DNA of 64,000 nt, taken from assembly GCA_015680685.1 (NCBI GenBank), contig MNCI01027198.1:112213-176212 (forward strand), given 5' to 3'. The DNA comes from Gnetum montanum. Taxonomy: Eukaryota; Streptophyta; Gnetopsida; Gnetales; Gnetaceae. The notes beneath the pieces were generated by a model. That model made no database searches. It saw only the letters and a list, made by a program, of their open reading frames with translations, and was not told the DNA's origin. Shown one piece after another: positions 43,776-55,725 of this stretch (positions are counted from its first letter, which is position 1; each line of letters begins with the position of its first letter). The position numbers and the translations under genes are program-made.

Positions 43776-46573
43776 ATGGCACCTAAACCGAGGCATCCAA
43801 GGGAAGAAGGACCATCCCAACTAAGGGACAAGTGACCTAGAACTAGAAGAGGATGAGGTGCATGACCTCAAGAGCATGCATAAGGCTCACACACAACTTG
43901 TCCCCTTAGCAAATGACATGACATGAAATCTGTTCAGTAGATTCCTGAAGAGGATGTTCCCAGTGAACAATCATGAAGGGACGAGACTCCAGTGGTAGCA
44001 CCATGCCTCTAGGTCACCTTGACCTAGGGTTGTATTGATGCTATTAAGTTGAAGGAGTTGCAATGAACAGTCCTTCAGGAGTTGAACTTCGAACCATTTC
44101 TTGAAAATGCACCAAAAGAAGTCAAAAGTCAACTACAAAATTCTCCTATGTGGCCAATCATCAAATCTAGTGGTGAATGGTACCTAGGAGAAACTTATCT
44201 CTTCTAGACAAATTGGCAACCGAGATCTAGAGTAAGAATCAAGGACATTCATGTATCTTACTCTACAAAGGCAATCACAAAAACTCTTGGGTTGCCGCAA
44301 AGGAAAAGGCAATGGTGGAGATTCCCAAACAAGTAGACCCTGAGGTAAAAGGGAATTGGATTAGGCAGTGCTATGGGGTAGAAGATAAAGAATTTGGCAT
44401 AATAACCACTAAAAAGAGGGTTTACTAAAATTTTGCATCTTACCACTTGAATCTAATGGTAAGACCTAGAAAGATCATTGATTACTGTGCTCATGCATGT
44501 GCCACTCTAAGCAAAATGTTCCCATTAACCTTCCACAGTTACTTTTCCTTAAAATTGAAAAAATATTTATTGAAAAAAAACATGGAAGGTAAGCTCTACC
44601 CTTTCCCTACCTAATCAAAAAGTTTTGTAAATGGGTAGGGATAGCAAAATATGCCAATTATACACATCATCACATCCTAATTACCTTGTGGCATGAGATG
44701 ATAAAAGACAAGACTCCTGCCATAACATGACTAAGGAAAGAACAACATCCACCTTCATCGCCTACACAAACAACAAGGTTGGGCTCATAGATGATCGTAG
44801 AACACATACGTGAGATCTGACAATCACTCTTTAGCCAACAAGAGTAATCAGTAGGAACTGGTAGTGGAGAAGGCCATTCAGTTTATCTCCCTGCAATGAG
44901 CCATCTTGAATAAGTGGATTAATTAGTGAGTCTGCTAGAAAGAGTAGGGCTGATGTTTTTTGTTGCATGAACACAAGTGCTTGTAAGAACAAACCCCAAT
45001 GTTCAAGAAGTAATGGTGTGCACCCAAAAACTATTTTCTAAAACTTCAAGAAATTCCACTACTTTCTTAGTGTGCTTGGAGGATGGAGAGGGGGTGACTA
45101 TCCTAGTAATGCAACACCAATGACAAGAAGTTATGGTAGAAGTGGTTGCTGACACAATCGCTATGATCCTTAATGCACCTGTCGCACCTGTACTAGATGT
45201 ACATGAATCAATATAGCCTAACATGAATAATTGTTGGATCGAATGGTAGGAACTGGGCAACCACTTTCGGATGTTTTTGATCTTCTAGAAAACATCACTG
45301 CAACTCAGTCGGAGCTACTCTCAACAAGGGGCAAGTGCATCATCTTGGAGGGGCAACGTGAAGTAGCCCAGGTCAATCATTAATGCTTAGCTAGGGAAGT
45401 TTCCTAACTAAGGATCCAACTTGCTAACCTAGCTCTCCTCAACCATGAACTCATTAGGGATGAAGCTTTTCAATAGCTTCAAACCAAAATTCAAAAAATT
45501 GAGAATGAGTGAGAGGCAATAATATTTGATAGGTCCTTAATAGATGCTCATTCTTACCATCTAAATAGAAACTTGGCAGAGGTTTTCCAGGAGAATGTTA
45601 GGTTGATAGTAGAAGTTCATCACTTGTGCAATGTTGGTGTTGAAAATCAACACATGAAAGATTTTAACCATGAACAGTAGGAGGAGCTAGCCAGGGTAAA
45701 CATTAATGTAAGGAAATTGATGGCTAAAAATCGTAATTTGTCCATGGAGGAAGTTTGTGGCTTACGAAAAAAATTAGCTATTGGAAAAATGAGGCCCTTA
45801 AGTTTGAACGAGTAAAAAATTGCTATAGGGACCAAGTGGGATTGCAAAAGGAAGTTAATGAAAAAGAGATTCAAGTTGCAAAGGCTAAGATGAATCAAGA
45901 ACTTCAACAACTTAGGGAAGGAGGTGAGGTGTGGCAACCCATCTTCGATGGATTGAATGCTTACAACCAAGCTGAGATCCATATCAAAGAGTTGCAGGTA
46001 GAAGAGATGATAGAATACATGGAATTAGCCAATCTTCGATATGCAAAATTGGCTATGCTGATAGCTAGAAGGCTATGGTAAAACATGGAGAAGCAAGTGG
46101 CTACCTCATATTCTTTACATGAGGGTGAGTTCCAAGCACATAAAGAAACAAAACAAAAGTTAGAAACAACAAATGCAGACCTTGAAGTTCTTTGTACCCA
46201 TTTTGAAGGATAATATGTAGTTGCAGAGAACTTAGCCTAATGAATGAATGATTACCAGCATCTACAGACATCAATCTGAATATTTGATATGAAATAGAAA
46301 TAGTTCACTACTTGGTTTGTTAATTTGAAGGAACGTTTTCCTGCACTTCCATGTCCTTGGGATGTTCCTATTCTAGCACACATTAGCAAAGTTGCCTGGA
46401 TAGTGAACAATCCCAAAAGCAAAGATAATAAGATGAGGGCATTGTTGGAGGATTTTTGATTGCCTTCAAAAGTTTCAGTAGTTGTAGGGGAACCATCATC
46501 AACACCTCAATGACCACATGTACTAAAAGCTAGTGAAGGCCCATCAGAACCACTGCCACCAAGGATTGTGTAA
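43776..46573 (+). pseudogene. A1 extra ORF downstream of pol, coiled-coil rich, unknown function
   Basis: A degenerate but clearly coding stretch starts MAPKPRHPREEGPSQLRD. The N-terminal part holds LQELNFEPFLENAPKEVKSQ and RVRIKDIHVSYSTKAITKTL. A middle block reads DYCAHACATLSKMFPLTFHS, then LKKYLLKKNMEGKLYPFP. From about 45300 the protein is rich in Glu, Lys, Gln and Leu with heptad-like spacing (KEVNEKEIQVAKAKMNQELQ), so a long coiled coil is likely. A Pro/Ser tail ends at TAA 46571. Frameshifts and many TAG stops disable it. It sits where Athila elements have an env-like ORF, but I see no signal peptide or membrane span. Confidence 0.6.
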
Positions 46574-46803
46574 CCTTCTCTAGCAACTTCAGCATTTTTG
46601 GTAGGGTGGAAAATCCATTGCTATCAGGGTGTTCAATTTCCTTATCTAGGAAAATCACAATTTTATAATTTGTTTTTCTATACACTTGGGCACTTCATAT
46701 ATTGATAGAGTCAGTGTTTATGTAGATGTGTTTCGTTATGTGTGTTGTTAATAACATCATACCTTTCAAATTGTAATAAACTTGAGGATGAGTTTCCACA
46801 TAG

Positions 46804-46814
46804 TTGTGGGGGTA
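46804..46814 (+). promoter_or_regulatory. A1 polypurine tract
   Basis: TTGTGGGGGTA directly abuts the 3' LTR start TGATAAAG. A2 has a related ATATGGGTA next to its 3' LTR. Confidence 0.65.
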
Positions 46815-47707
46815 TGATAAAGTTTTCAGTTGATACATCGACTAAGTTACGCTAATGGAGCCTTGTTGATGTGGCTACAATGATGTGACCCCATTGACAT
46901 ATCTGTCCATGCATTAACATGACCTTGTTAATGCAGGGTCTATATCCCACTATAAATATGCACACACCCACAACATTTATGACATCTTTTTGAGATAGTT
47001 ATAGTGAATCTCTTGCAATTTGTTCCCATGGAAGTTAGGATATTTTGCAAGTGCCCACAATAGGAGTGAAAAGGGTGTATGACTCTTTATTCAAGCACTA
47101 ATGTACCTAAGCCCATTGGCGTGACTGGTAATAAAGATGAGCTTTTTGAACATTCCTTGCAGCATTTGGATTTAACTACTTAAGCATTTAAACATGTTAA
47201 TGTTTAAAATTTTAATCATTCCAAAAGCCTTTATTATTATCATTTTATGGTTCCATCCATTTTCATAGTTATAAGAACCACAGGTACAACCATCTCGAAC
47301 ATATACTTGACACTTGGCAACCCAGTGCTGCTTAACGTCTAGTAACTCAGTAGTGGTTAGGACATGCTCAAGATGTATATGGAAGATGGGACTAGTTGTT
47401 TATGCTAGGGATAGTTAAGTGATAGAGTAGAGCAATCATAAAATTACATAGCCATTCATTTCCTACACTAGAAGAACCAAACCTTAAAGATAAAAAGAAA
47501 ATTGATATAAATCATCTGCCTCAATCTCACTCAACCATCACTTAGAATATCACAAGTGAGGTTGGAAAGACAATGACCATTCTAACTAAGGTTTTGCTAG
47601 CTAGAGTTCTATGTATGTAAGTACTTGTAGTCTTTAGAATTTGACTGAGCGTACATGAATGCTCGTGATTCGTATGGTTGGATGTAGGAGTACCTCACCG
47701 CTCATCA
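46815..47707 (+). repeat. A1 3' LTR
   Basis: It starts TGATAAAGTT and ends CACCGCTCATCA, aligned with 35220-36093. A TATA box TATAAATA lies at 46951-46958. It is followed by CATGT (47708-47712), the second copy of the target duplication. Confidence 0.95.
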
Positions 47708-47792
47708 CATGTGATATGATATTGAGGCTTTGATATCAGATCCCTGATATTAGATACCTGATATATTAGCCTATGAAAAACATGATTTCTTA
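47708..47792 (-). repeat. A2 left LTR, piece 3 of 3
   Basis: The plus strand reads CATGTGATATGATATTGAGG and ends ACATGATTTCTTA, aligned with the end of the right LTR (CATGATTTATTA). The first five bases duplicate the A1 target. Pieces 1-3 without duplicated bases total 884 bp, against 883 bp for the right LTR. Confidence 0.88.
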
Positions 47793-49140
47793 TACCCATA
47801 TGATTGAACTAAAATCCATCCTCAAGTGAACAAAAGTAGGAGAAATTTCCTTACAAAATATTAGGAATGTATGGAATTATTGATTGACTTTAACTACTAA
47901 TTGACTCTCAGTGCAACATTACAAAATTTTATTTGAGTGGATGCAGACAAAATGACAAAGTGACAAAAAGACAAGACAGATATTGAAGATTACAAAATTT
48001 GTAGAGTTCTTTAAAAAAAATGTTAAACATGATTCTTCTTGTTGCCGCTAGCAGTGGTAGACTTCCAACCTTGATTGTTATGATGATGCTTCTATGGTTA
48101 TGCAGAACATTCTTCAAGGATGAATTGAAATTTCTTCTCACCATCCCATGGATCAAGCAATCATGTGACATTTGAGTAGTTATCCTATATGTGCTACTAT
48201 TTTTCCATGGGCATATCCTCTGGTGTCCCTCTCTTCGCTTCGTTTTTGTGCCTGGTAAAAGACTTTCTTCCTTATCCATCCCTATTATCATCAGCTATAA
48301 TCACCAATGGATCAACATTAGTTTTGGAAAAATTTCCTTAATAATTAACCCTCTTTAGATCCCTTAATTTATGTTTAAGCACAAGGTGATGATAGTGTAT
48401 TATGCCCAAGGCTATGAGGTAACTAAAATCATCAAGCTATTTACATTATTTTGATCAATTACTATTAGTTACCTTGATGTTCGAAAATAGGATGTTAGAA
48501 AAAATTTTAAGAATTTTAAAGTGGACATTCCTAGCCCCCATGACTAATGAGCGTAACTCTAGAAGCACACAAGTTTTTGAATAATTGAAACCAAAGGTTT
48601 CATTTAGATGATGGTCAAGAAATATTAATGGATATGAAAATAGAAAGGGAGGAAACATTAATGAAATGGATGAAAAGTAGTCCCAAAATCATGCAAAAAT
48701 TTAGAGAAATCGTCACTGATGTTTAGGAAGATGTGAAGGCTAGTTTAAAGCCATGATCAACAAAAGTTATGTAAGTGGGTCCTCCCCAAAGAAGCCTCAT
48801 ACCATAATGCCCTTGCATAACCACTTCTAGAGATGTCTGTGGATACCTTAGAAGTTATATGTAGATCATGTCTTTGTTCCAAATGACACACAACTTCTTT
48901 GGTTGGGATGTTGCACTATACTACACAAAACCAAAAGGCTCATACTTGTATGTAGTAGTGAGGTGAATAAATGGGATGAGAATGAATTGCAAAGATCAAG
49001 ATGTAATATGTTTTACCATGTTTGGAATAGGTTCTTATGATAAAAATGATTAGCATACCTATCAGTTCAAGTTCAGAGTAAGTCCATACCATGAACAATG
49101 ACATTGCATTGATGTGTTTCTTCCTACAGATCATCATGAG
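47793..49140 (-). other. A2 3' internal region
   Basis: It begins beside the LTR with a weak polypurine tract (minus ATATGGGTA). A 120-codon minus-strand frame (48291-47929, ...GTKTKRREGHQRICPWKN...) is open but unrecognised. The coiled-coil ORF of A1 is not found here. Confidence 0.45.
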
Positions 49141-50340
49141 TCCATACCATAAAGAACAATCATCACTTTAAAAACAGAAGAAGGAAGGAAGGACCTTAGT
49201 TAGAGGGGTGCCTTCAAGCATGGGTAACATGTCTTTCTAGCCCCATAACTAGTGCTTGTAGCTTATTATTATGTCTAAGGGATGTGCTTTGAATTCCCAT
49301 TATAATTTTTTTAAAATTTTATATTTTTATGATTTTGGATGGAAACCACACCATGCCAAGACATAACTTCCTTTTTATTGGTCAATGAAGGAGTGATGGT
49401 ACGTTCCTAGAGGAGTCATAAAACACATGAAAGAAGTTAAGAAGAGAACCCAACAAGTCGTGTTAAGGTCACATGCTTTGCCATTCCCACTTGGTCATTT
49501 TCTCTTTCCTCAAGGTACAATGATCATTGATTAATTTTAGTTTTATAAGAGAAGAACCAAATTGCTATCATGACAAAGACCTTTTATTTAGAGAATTCGA
49601 GGGATGGATGAGGTGGTCTCACTACTTTACAGAAATACTTACCTAAATGTTTTGATAGCATAGAACAAAAACCCAACATATAGTGTTGACTTCTGCATCA
49701 TGACTTGGCAATATTATTAACAAAAATACAAAATACAATAAAAAACATAAAGAAAATGACTCAAGAAAAGAGAAAAGTATAAAGAAAAGGAAAATAACAA
49801 GAGATAGAAAACATATTATGAATTCGAAAATTTTGCATGAAATAAGAGAATGATAAAAATTGTAAAACAAAAAGGTGAAAAATAGTTATTAGTTCTTGAA
49901 CTAGGATGGAGCATCTCCCCCATGACTAAACTTATGGTTTCACATTCAGGAGGTGCACCGCACAATCCCCTTGTTATACACCACTAGTTTTCCATCTATC
50001 ACCATTACTAATCTAATTATTCATGTGGTAGCAATTGGTGATAGTCTTGTTAGGATCACTCAAAGACATTTCTTCAACTGGACTCGAAGGTATTTCTATT
50101 TTATGTAGTCTAGATGTATTTTCTTCTTCTTCTTAATTTTTTATTTGAATTCCCAAGTCTCTGTGTTTAATATCTCCTTTTAGTGTATAACTAGAGTGTA
50201 AGATATCTATGTCTAAATCCTTTGTTTGTTCTATTTTCTTAATTCTAGAACTAATAAGTAGATTAGTTGCTTCTAGAAATAATTTTATATTCTCATTTTC
50301 AATCCACTAGGTGCCTTCTGGTTCAATAGCTACTACGTAG
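49141..50340 (-). other. A2 post-coding block shared with A1 and A3
   Basis: On the minus strand it starts TTTAGTCATGGGGGAGATGC (about 49932), then a T-rich stretch. GGAATTCAAAGCACATCCC, GCACTAGTTATGGGGCT and CCCCTCTAACTAAGGTCC follow in the same order as in A1. A 75-codon hydrophobic frame (49870-49643) comes from the T-rich stretch. Confidence 0.7.
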
Positions 50341-52674
50341 CCTAGTTTTTGCTCACATACTTGTTTCTAAACTCTAGGGGTGGGTTGGTATGGGGGTTGT
50401 GATAATATTTTGAACTTCTGGCTCACAACTACATCCTTTACCATTATTGGTGATGCATGGAGATTTCTATCTCTTCATAGTGATAAGTTTATTATTTACA
50501 TCGTATGTTGGAGTGGTGATGGTTTTTGGCTTTTACATATGATCAAGAGACATTATTTTGGAGAGGAAGGGCATTGCACCATATTATCCTTGTGCAAGTT
50601 TCAATGTGCTAGTATGTCTACAAATTTTTCACCCATGAGAGGAAACCATGCTAAAGAAAGGATGTTTTCGAGGTTATAATTAAGATCTCATAGCATTATC
50701 ATTGCTATGTATGTTCATAGTACAAGTGGCATTCCTCCATTGATATTTTGGTGTTGAACCATCCTAAGTTGCTAGTAGTGAGATGTGATGGAAGGAAGTA
50801 TGAGAATATTGAGGATATGACAAAGGATGAGAGGTGTGAGGTGGTGATTCTTCAAAAGATGTTGTAGGTTGTTGATATTTGGGAGAGTGGTAGTACTGAT
50901 TTGAGGTAGAGGAAGTAGAACTAGTTAAGGAAATAGATTTTTGAATGTAATATTCATATGGGTCTAGCTAATAATAAGGGTAGTGTTGGTTTGATGATGG
51001 TCTCCCTCATGATTATGGGTTTTTCCACTACGTTTGATAGTAGTTTTGAGGTTGATAAGAAGTCCCACTAGGATCGTATGGTCAGTTATAGGACTGTCTA
51101 TAATTACCTTGTGAAAAAGATAATTTCCTAGGCATTTTTTTGTACAAACTTTGGATTCAACTCATGACTAGGTAATATCCCTTTTGATGGTCATATAAAC
51201 ATATGTCACATCCATCATCATCTTCTATGGTTGAATCTATAGCCTCTTCTTCTACAGCCATTTTTCCTTTTTGCAAATAAGTGTTTCTACTTATTTCTTG
51301 GTTCATTTTCCTCTTCTTTCTTTGATCACTTGATTGTTGTTATGTTACATTCTCCTCTATGGTTTTCACATAAGTGGAAACTTTGTCATTCATCAACTCC
51401 CACATCTTATCTATCCTTGATTCAAGCTTGTTGATAGACTTTTGTATTGACAAGGTTTGTTGTGAAATCACCTCATTAAGAGCTTCCTATTTTTGTTCAT
51501 CATAGATATGGACCCTCTTCTTTTAAAGAGTTGGATCATAGTTATATTGTTCTACATTCTCTCATTTACATAACTCTCCTTCTTCTCTTACCACTTGCTT
51601 AATTAGAATTTTTATATGATGGGCTTTTAGTTTGTAGAAGGTACCTTGGACATAAATCCCAAGGGTCTTCCTCTTTTGATTCAAAAGCCCATATATGATT
51701 TGGAAAATTTTCTCATTTCAAGAGAAATCATGGCATGGACATCTATGTAGTAAAGAATAGTATATGTAGATGGCCACATCCAAGGATTCATGTTTTTCTT
51801 GCCTCCATCCTTGGATTTGTTTTCTTAGGTTAGACACCATCACATAGTTTTGGTATTTCTCTTTAAATATTTTTAGCATTTTGGACCATCGATGGATTAA
51901 ATTTGATTCCAACAATCTATGTCAACTTTCGGCTTTGTTTATTAGTATCTTAGGAAAGAGCTAAAGATTTTTCCACTTATGTGTGATATTTTGCAAGGTG
52001 CAAGCATCATGGAAGGCTTGTAAATGATGTTGTGGATTAGAATCATAGCCTCCCCTCAATTTAGAAATGATGTCCATATCAAGTCATTTGATGCAACTAT
52101 TCCTTTGATGCCTTTGTGGTATTTGAACTACCTCCCGAATCTATGTTAGGCCCCTAGTAGCCAACAAGGGTTCATATTCATTAGACATGTTGTGGTGAGC
52201 ATTTGTATTTCTATTTGTCTGATATTAATGATCTTTCCTATGCTCACTTTTATTTCTTTGATCTTGCACTTGGGTTCTATTTCTATCATCATCTTTACCC
52301 CTTAGTAGAGTTGTATCTCTACACCTATGTTCATCTTCTTTAGAACTAAAAATTGAAGAGGAAGAGGAAGATGAGGAACTAGGAGAATTTATATGGCTCT
52401 TATATCTTCCCCCATGGTCCCTTGATTTATCTTTTCTATATTTAGAGAAGGTCTTAGGCCTTGAATCCATCCATGTTCTAGGACATACTCAATCTCTTCT
52501 AGGATTCTCTACATTAGTTGAACGTAGTCTTTGAGTGTAGCAAGGGTCTAATTAAGCATATGAAGCCCTTGCTTATGATTTTTCACTCCAATTTCCTTTA
52601 GTATATATCTTATCATTTCTCCTACTAGTGTTTTCATCATGTGATGCATTCTTGGCCCTATGTGAAGAAGACAT
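50341..52674 (-). pseudogene. gag: A2 gag with zinc knuckle
   Basis: Start ATG at 52674 (MSSSHRAKNASHDENTSRRN). N-terminal Ser-rich, charged region (RPKTFSKYRKDKSRDHGGR, a run of Ser, RCRDTTLLRGKDDDR). Then NEYEPLLATRGL and IHRWSKMLKIFKEKYQNYVM, LRKQIQGWRQEKHESLDVAI and YYSLLHRCPCHDFS, the gag core. A helical segment with VISQQTLSIQKSINKLESRI precedes the zinc knuckle CDICLYDHQKGYY at about 51215-51175. A Tyr/Gln/Pro-rich tail extends to about 50700. It is closest to A3 gag. The last Cys of the knuckle is Tyr, as in A1. Confidence 0.8.
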
Positions 52675-52766
52675 GGTTTTAATGCATGTGACTTATTTTC
52701 TAGAAGATAAATTGTTAATATGTTTATAGCAATCTTTGGTAATATAATTAATCTAGATAATTAGCA

Positions 52767-52787
52767 CCATCCCTAGAAACAGTGCTA
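52767..52787 (-). promoter_or_regulatory. A2 primer binding site, decayed tRNA-Asp type
   Basis: The minus strand reads TTAGCACTGTTTCTAGGGA next to the LTR, aligned to TTGGTGCCATTGTTGGGGA of A3. Several C-to-T and G-to-A changes are visible. Confidence 0.55.
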
Positions 52788-52788
52788 A

Positions 52789-53671
52789 TGATGAGTAGTG
52801 GGTACCTTCTATGCCCAACCATATGAATCACAAGTGTTCACACACGATCTAGTTGAGTTTCATAGATGGGACTAATTGGTACATCTAGATCATTATGCCT
52901 TGATTGTAGTTCATTGTTTTGCCACTTGGAGTAGCGGTAGCTTTTTGATGTATGGTTTAGTCCAAAGTGAAGAATATTATTCTTGATGTTGTTTCAGCCT
53001 TATGCTACTCTTAATGATAATAGAGAAATTAATAATTTAATCTAATTAATAATGGAAAGTAAAGTATAAACTAGCCTATAGGAGGTGAGTATCTATTCCC
53101 AGCTTGCAATACACATCTTGAACCCACATTTCGACTATTAGGATTATGAAGTGCTACACTACTGGGAAAATCAAGCAATAACGCTACTAGGATTACTAAG
53201 AAAATACGTGTTTATGCTCAAAATTGATCACTCTCATTTCACCAATTCATTAATATGCATGGAAACGTTAATATTAACTAAGTATATGAAATGTAAATTT
53301 CATGGAAAGTAAATCTAATCTAAGTCAAAGTGTTTCAATGAATAAGAATCAATCTTGATCTTATTGTCATTCATGGAATGTGTCTAGGTACATTGACACT
53401 CGAATAAGACATCATACAAATGACTCAGATCCACATTGTGGGCACTCACTAACTATTCTCTAAGGCTACAGAATAAAACTACAAGAGTATACCTAAAAAT
53501 GGAATGAAAGTTATCTAGATTGTGCCCCCAAGTGTTGTATTTATAGATAGGCATGCATCCCACAATATCAAATATTTGATAACGTACCATGTGTTATGAT
53601 ATTGGGGCTAAGATATCATATCCCAATATTAGATACCTAATATCTTAGCCTACTGAAAACATGATTTATTA
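52789..53671 (-). repeat. A2 right (5') LTR, intact 883 bp
   Basis: In plus orientation TGATGAGTAGTGGGTACC through CATGATTTATTA. It matches the three left pieces in order. A minus-strand TATA box (plus TATTTATAG at 53539-53547) would drive the element. The outer end reads TTA in place of TCA in both copies, so its termini are non-canonical. Confidence 0.92.
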
Positions 53672-53676
53672 AGATC
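53672..53676. repeat. Target site duplication of A2, right copy
   Basis: AGATC is identical to 17610-17614. Confidence 0.8.
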
Positions 53677-54345
53677 CTAAGCTAGTCTCTTCTAATACAT
53701 CTAATCACAAAACAACAAGGATTTTAGGATTAGCATGCAAGACTATTTTTTTATTTGTATAAGATAAGTTTATTTCTTGATGAAAGGATGATAAAACAAC
53801 ATGATGATATGCTAATCAAGGTTGTCCTCGAATAAGATTAATTTTGGATGAATCTCTAACGATAGTGAATACAACCTTAGATATAATCATACTCTCTATA
53901 GAAAAAGGAAATTTTATTATTCCTATAATTTCTACTCAAGTGCCACTAAATAAAACTAAAGAGGAGTTTTAGTTAGATTATGTGACCTATTTTTTGAGGC
54001 CGAGATGCTTAATGACTATCAATGATATGGTATTAATTCTAGCTTCATCATCCATGTGTACCAATGGTGGCAACACATTATCTATAATCTAGATGGTGAT
54101 GTAAATTGGAAGCTGGTACATGGTACCTATCACAAGATGAGTTTTGATGTTCTCCTCATTGAAGACTAAATACATAGCTTCATAACTTGGAGGATTGTGC
54201 ACTAATGAGATCACATGAACATGAGGCTGAATGTTCAAAGGCATTGTCATGGACTTTAGCACCTCCTCTAACATCAAAATATTTTTCTTTGAAGTTTGAA
54301 TGAGGTTAAAGAGGGAAAGATGTGTCCCTTTTAACTTCATGGTAG
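53677..54345 (-). pseudogene. T3 protease region, N-terminal piece
   Basis: The minus-strand frame MKLKGTHLSLFNLIQTSKKN (54340) parallels T2 MKQKNTTLSLYDLLMMSQTH. It continues through VHMDDEARINTI, a decayed D-D-G-A site, then AYHHVVLSSFHQEINLSYTN, matching T1 and T2 PIHQEIHLSYAG, and LDVLEETSLG at the A2 border. The rest of the ORF is at 17614-17418. Confidence 0.75.
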
Positions 54346-55185
54346 TGATAATTTGGGCATAGTCTTATTTATAGAAGTTGGATTTTTGGAAGTTGGTGTA
54401 AGGGGAACAACATTAGATATGTTTGGTGTAGTTGAGATGATAATGAAAGAAGGAGGATTTCCATTTGATGCATCTTGGAATGAAATTTTATTTTTATTTA
54501 ATTTGCTAGCTAGTTTCTTCTCTTGCTGCTTCTTATCAACTACTTCCTACTTTTGAGCCATTGTGAGGATTTTGACAAGTGAAGTAGGAATAGGGAGCAA
54601 GGGAAACTCTTGTTACTTGAATGGAGAGAAAGGACGATATGGTGGATGCATAGCATAGGGTAGAATGGAAGGATAATTAATAATATGAGTAGGTGTAGGA
54701 ACTTTGTTCCATGCAGAAATAATAGAAAGTATGCTAAGATAGTGTACAAACTTCATCATAGTGAGGAGTCATATCAATGACTAATACAGCCCTTTGTACA
54801 TTCTATGGAGGAGGAGTGTTGGCATTATTCCAAGGAATATTGAATACAAAAGGCTTCTTAGCCCTTAACAAGGTAAAATGAGAGGATGAGGAAAAATGGT
54901 GATAGGAGAAATCCATTTGTAAAACAAAGAAAGCTCATGGATAGTTTTCCTTAGGTCCATGTAGAAAGTTGAAATTCTCCTTGAATTGAAATTCAAAGGA
55001 TCCTAATGAATTTACATGTTTTGGTTACTTGGTTAGATGAGAGTATTGAACATGATTTCACCTTTTTCTACTAAATTCCAAACATCATATTTAAGGGTGT
55101 TACAATCCTTTGTATCATGGCTTAGTACCTCATGATAATAGTAAAACTTTTTAGGATTATACCACTTAGAAACATGTGGCTATCT
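54346..55185 (-). pseudogene. gag: T3 gag C-terminal part with zinc finger
   Basis: The minus strand at about 55165-55040 reads KWYNPKKFYYYHEVLSHDTK, then DCNTLKYDVWNLVEKGEI. This is the Tat-type finger with the first Cys replaced by Tyr. A Pro/His-rich linker follows toward the protease. T1 has the same arrangement at 1677-1770. Confidence 0.65.
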
Positions 55186-55427
55186 TATGAGTGGTGACTA
55201 GACACTATGTCCAACCATACGAATCACTAAGCGTTGATGCATGATATAATAAAATTCCATGGACTTATAGCCTTCTAAGTACACCAATCATTAAGAAGTG
55301 AAACTAATCACTACAATCGTTGTCTTCCCAATTACAATTGTGAACTGCAAAGTTATGGTTAAGTGCAACTAAGGCATATGATTTTTATCATTTTTATGTT
55401 TTGTATTTTAAGTTACCTAAGGGTAAA
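55186..55427 (-). repeat. LTR-like fragment of the A group inside T3 gag
   Basis: The plus strand TATGAGTGGTGACTAGACAC and CCAACCATACGAATCAC match the LTR ends of A1, A2 and A3 in plus/reverse orientation. About 240 bp is visible before the gap. Gag coding resumes after the gap, so this is probably a solo LTR or another nested element. Confidence 0.6.
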
Positions 55428-55725
55428 NNNNNNNNNNNNNNNNNNNNNNNNNNNNNNNNNNNNNNNNNNNNNNNNNNNNNNNNNNNNNNNNNNNNNNNNN
55501 NNNNNNNNNNNNNNNNNNNNNNNNNNNNNNNNNNNNNNNNNNNNNNNNNNNNNNNNNNNNNNNNNNNNNNNNNNNNNNNNNNNNNNNNNNNNNNNNNNNN
55601 NNNNNNNNNNNNNNNNNNNNNNNNNNNNNNNNNNNNNNNNNNNNNNNNNNNNNNNNNNNNNNNNNNNNNNNNNNNNNNNNNNNNNNNNNNNNNNNNNNNN
55701 NNNNNNNNNNNNNNNNNNNNNNNNN
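55428..55725. other. Assembly gap (298 N) in T3 gag
   Basis: All bases are N. It hides the right part of the LTR-like fragment. Confidence 1.

Larger units (their letters stand above)
35220..47707 (+). mobile_element. A1: full-length Athila-like Ty3/gypsy element, 12.5 kb
   Basis: Direct LTRs of 874 and 893 bp start TGATRAAG and end CTCATCA. The target duplication is CACGT (35215-35219) and CATGT (47708-47712), differing by one C-to-T change. The primer site is tRNA-Asp type. Gag, protease, RT and integrase lie on the plus strand, followed by a non-coding block and an extra ORF in the position of the env-like ORF of Athila elements. Part of pol is hidden by an assembly gap. Hand alignment of about 255 LTR bases gives about 35 differences. 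Confidence 0.92.
47793..52788 (-). mobile_element. A2 internal region: gag-only, no pol
   Basis: Between its LTRs A2 has about 5 kb. On the minus strand, from right to left, there is a decayed primer site, gag (52674-50700), then the post-pol block shared with A1 (from about 49935) and a 3' region. No protease, RT or integrase motif appears between gag and the shared block, where A1 has about 3 kb of pol. A2 is therefore best read as a non-autonomous derivative. It lies in T3 with AGATC duplications. Confidence 0.75.
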
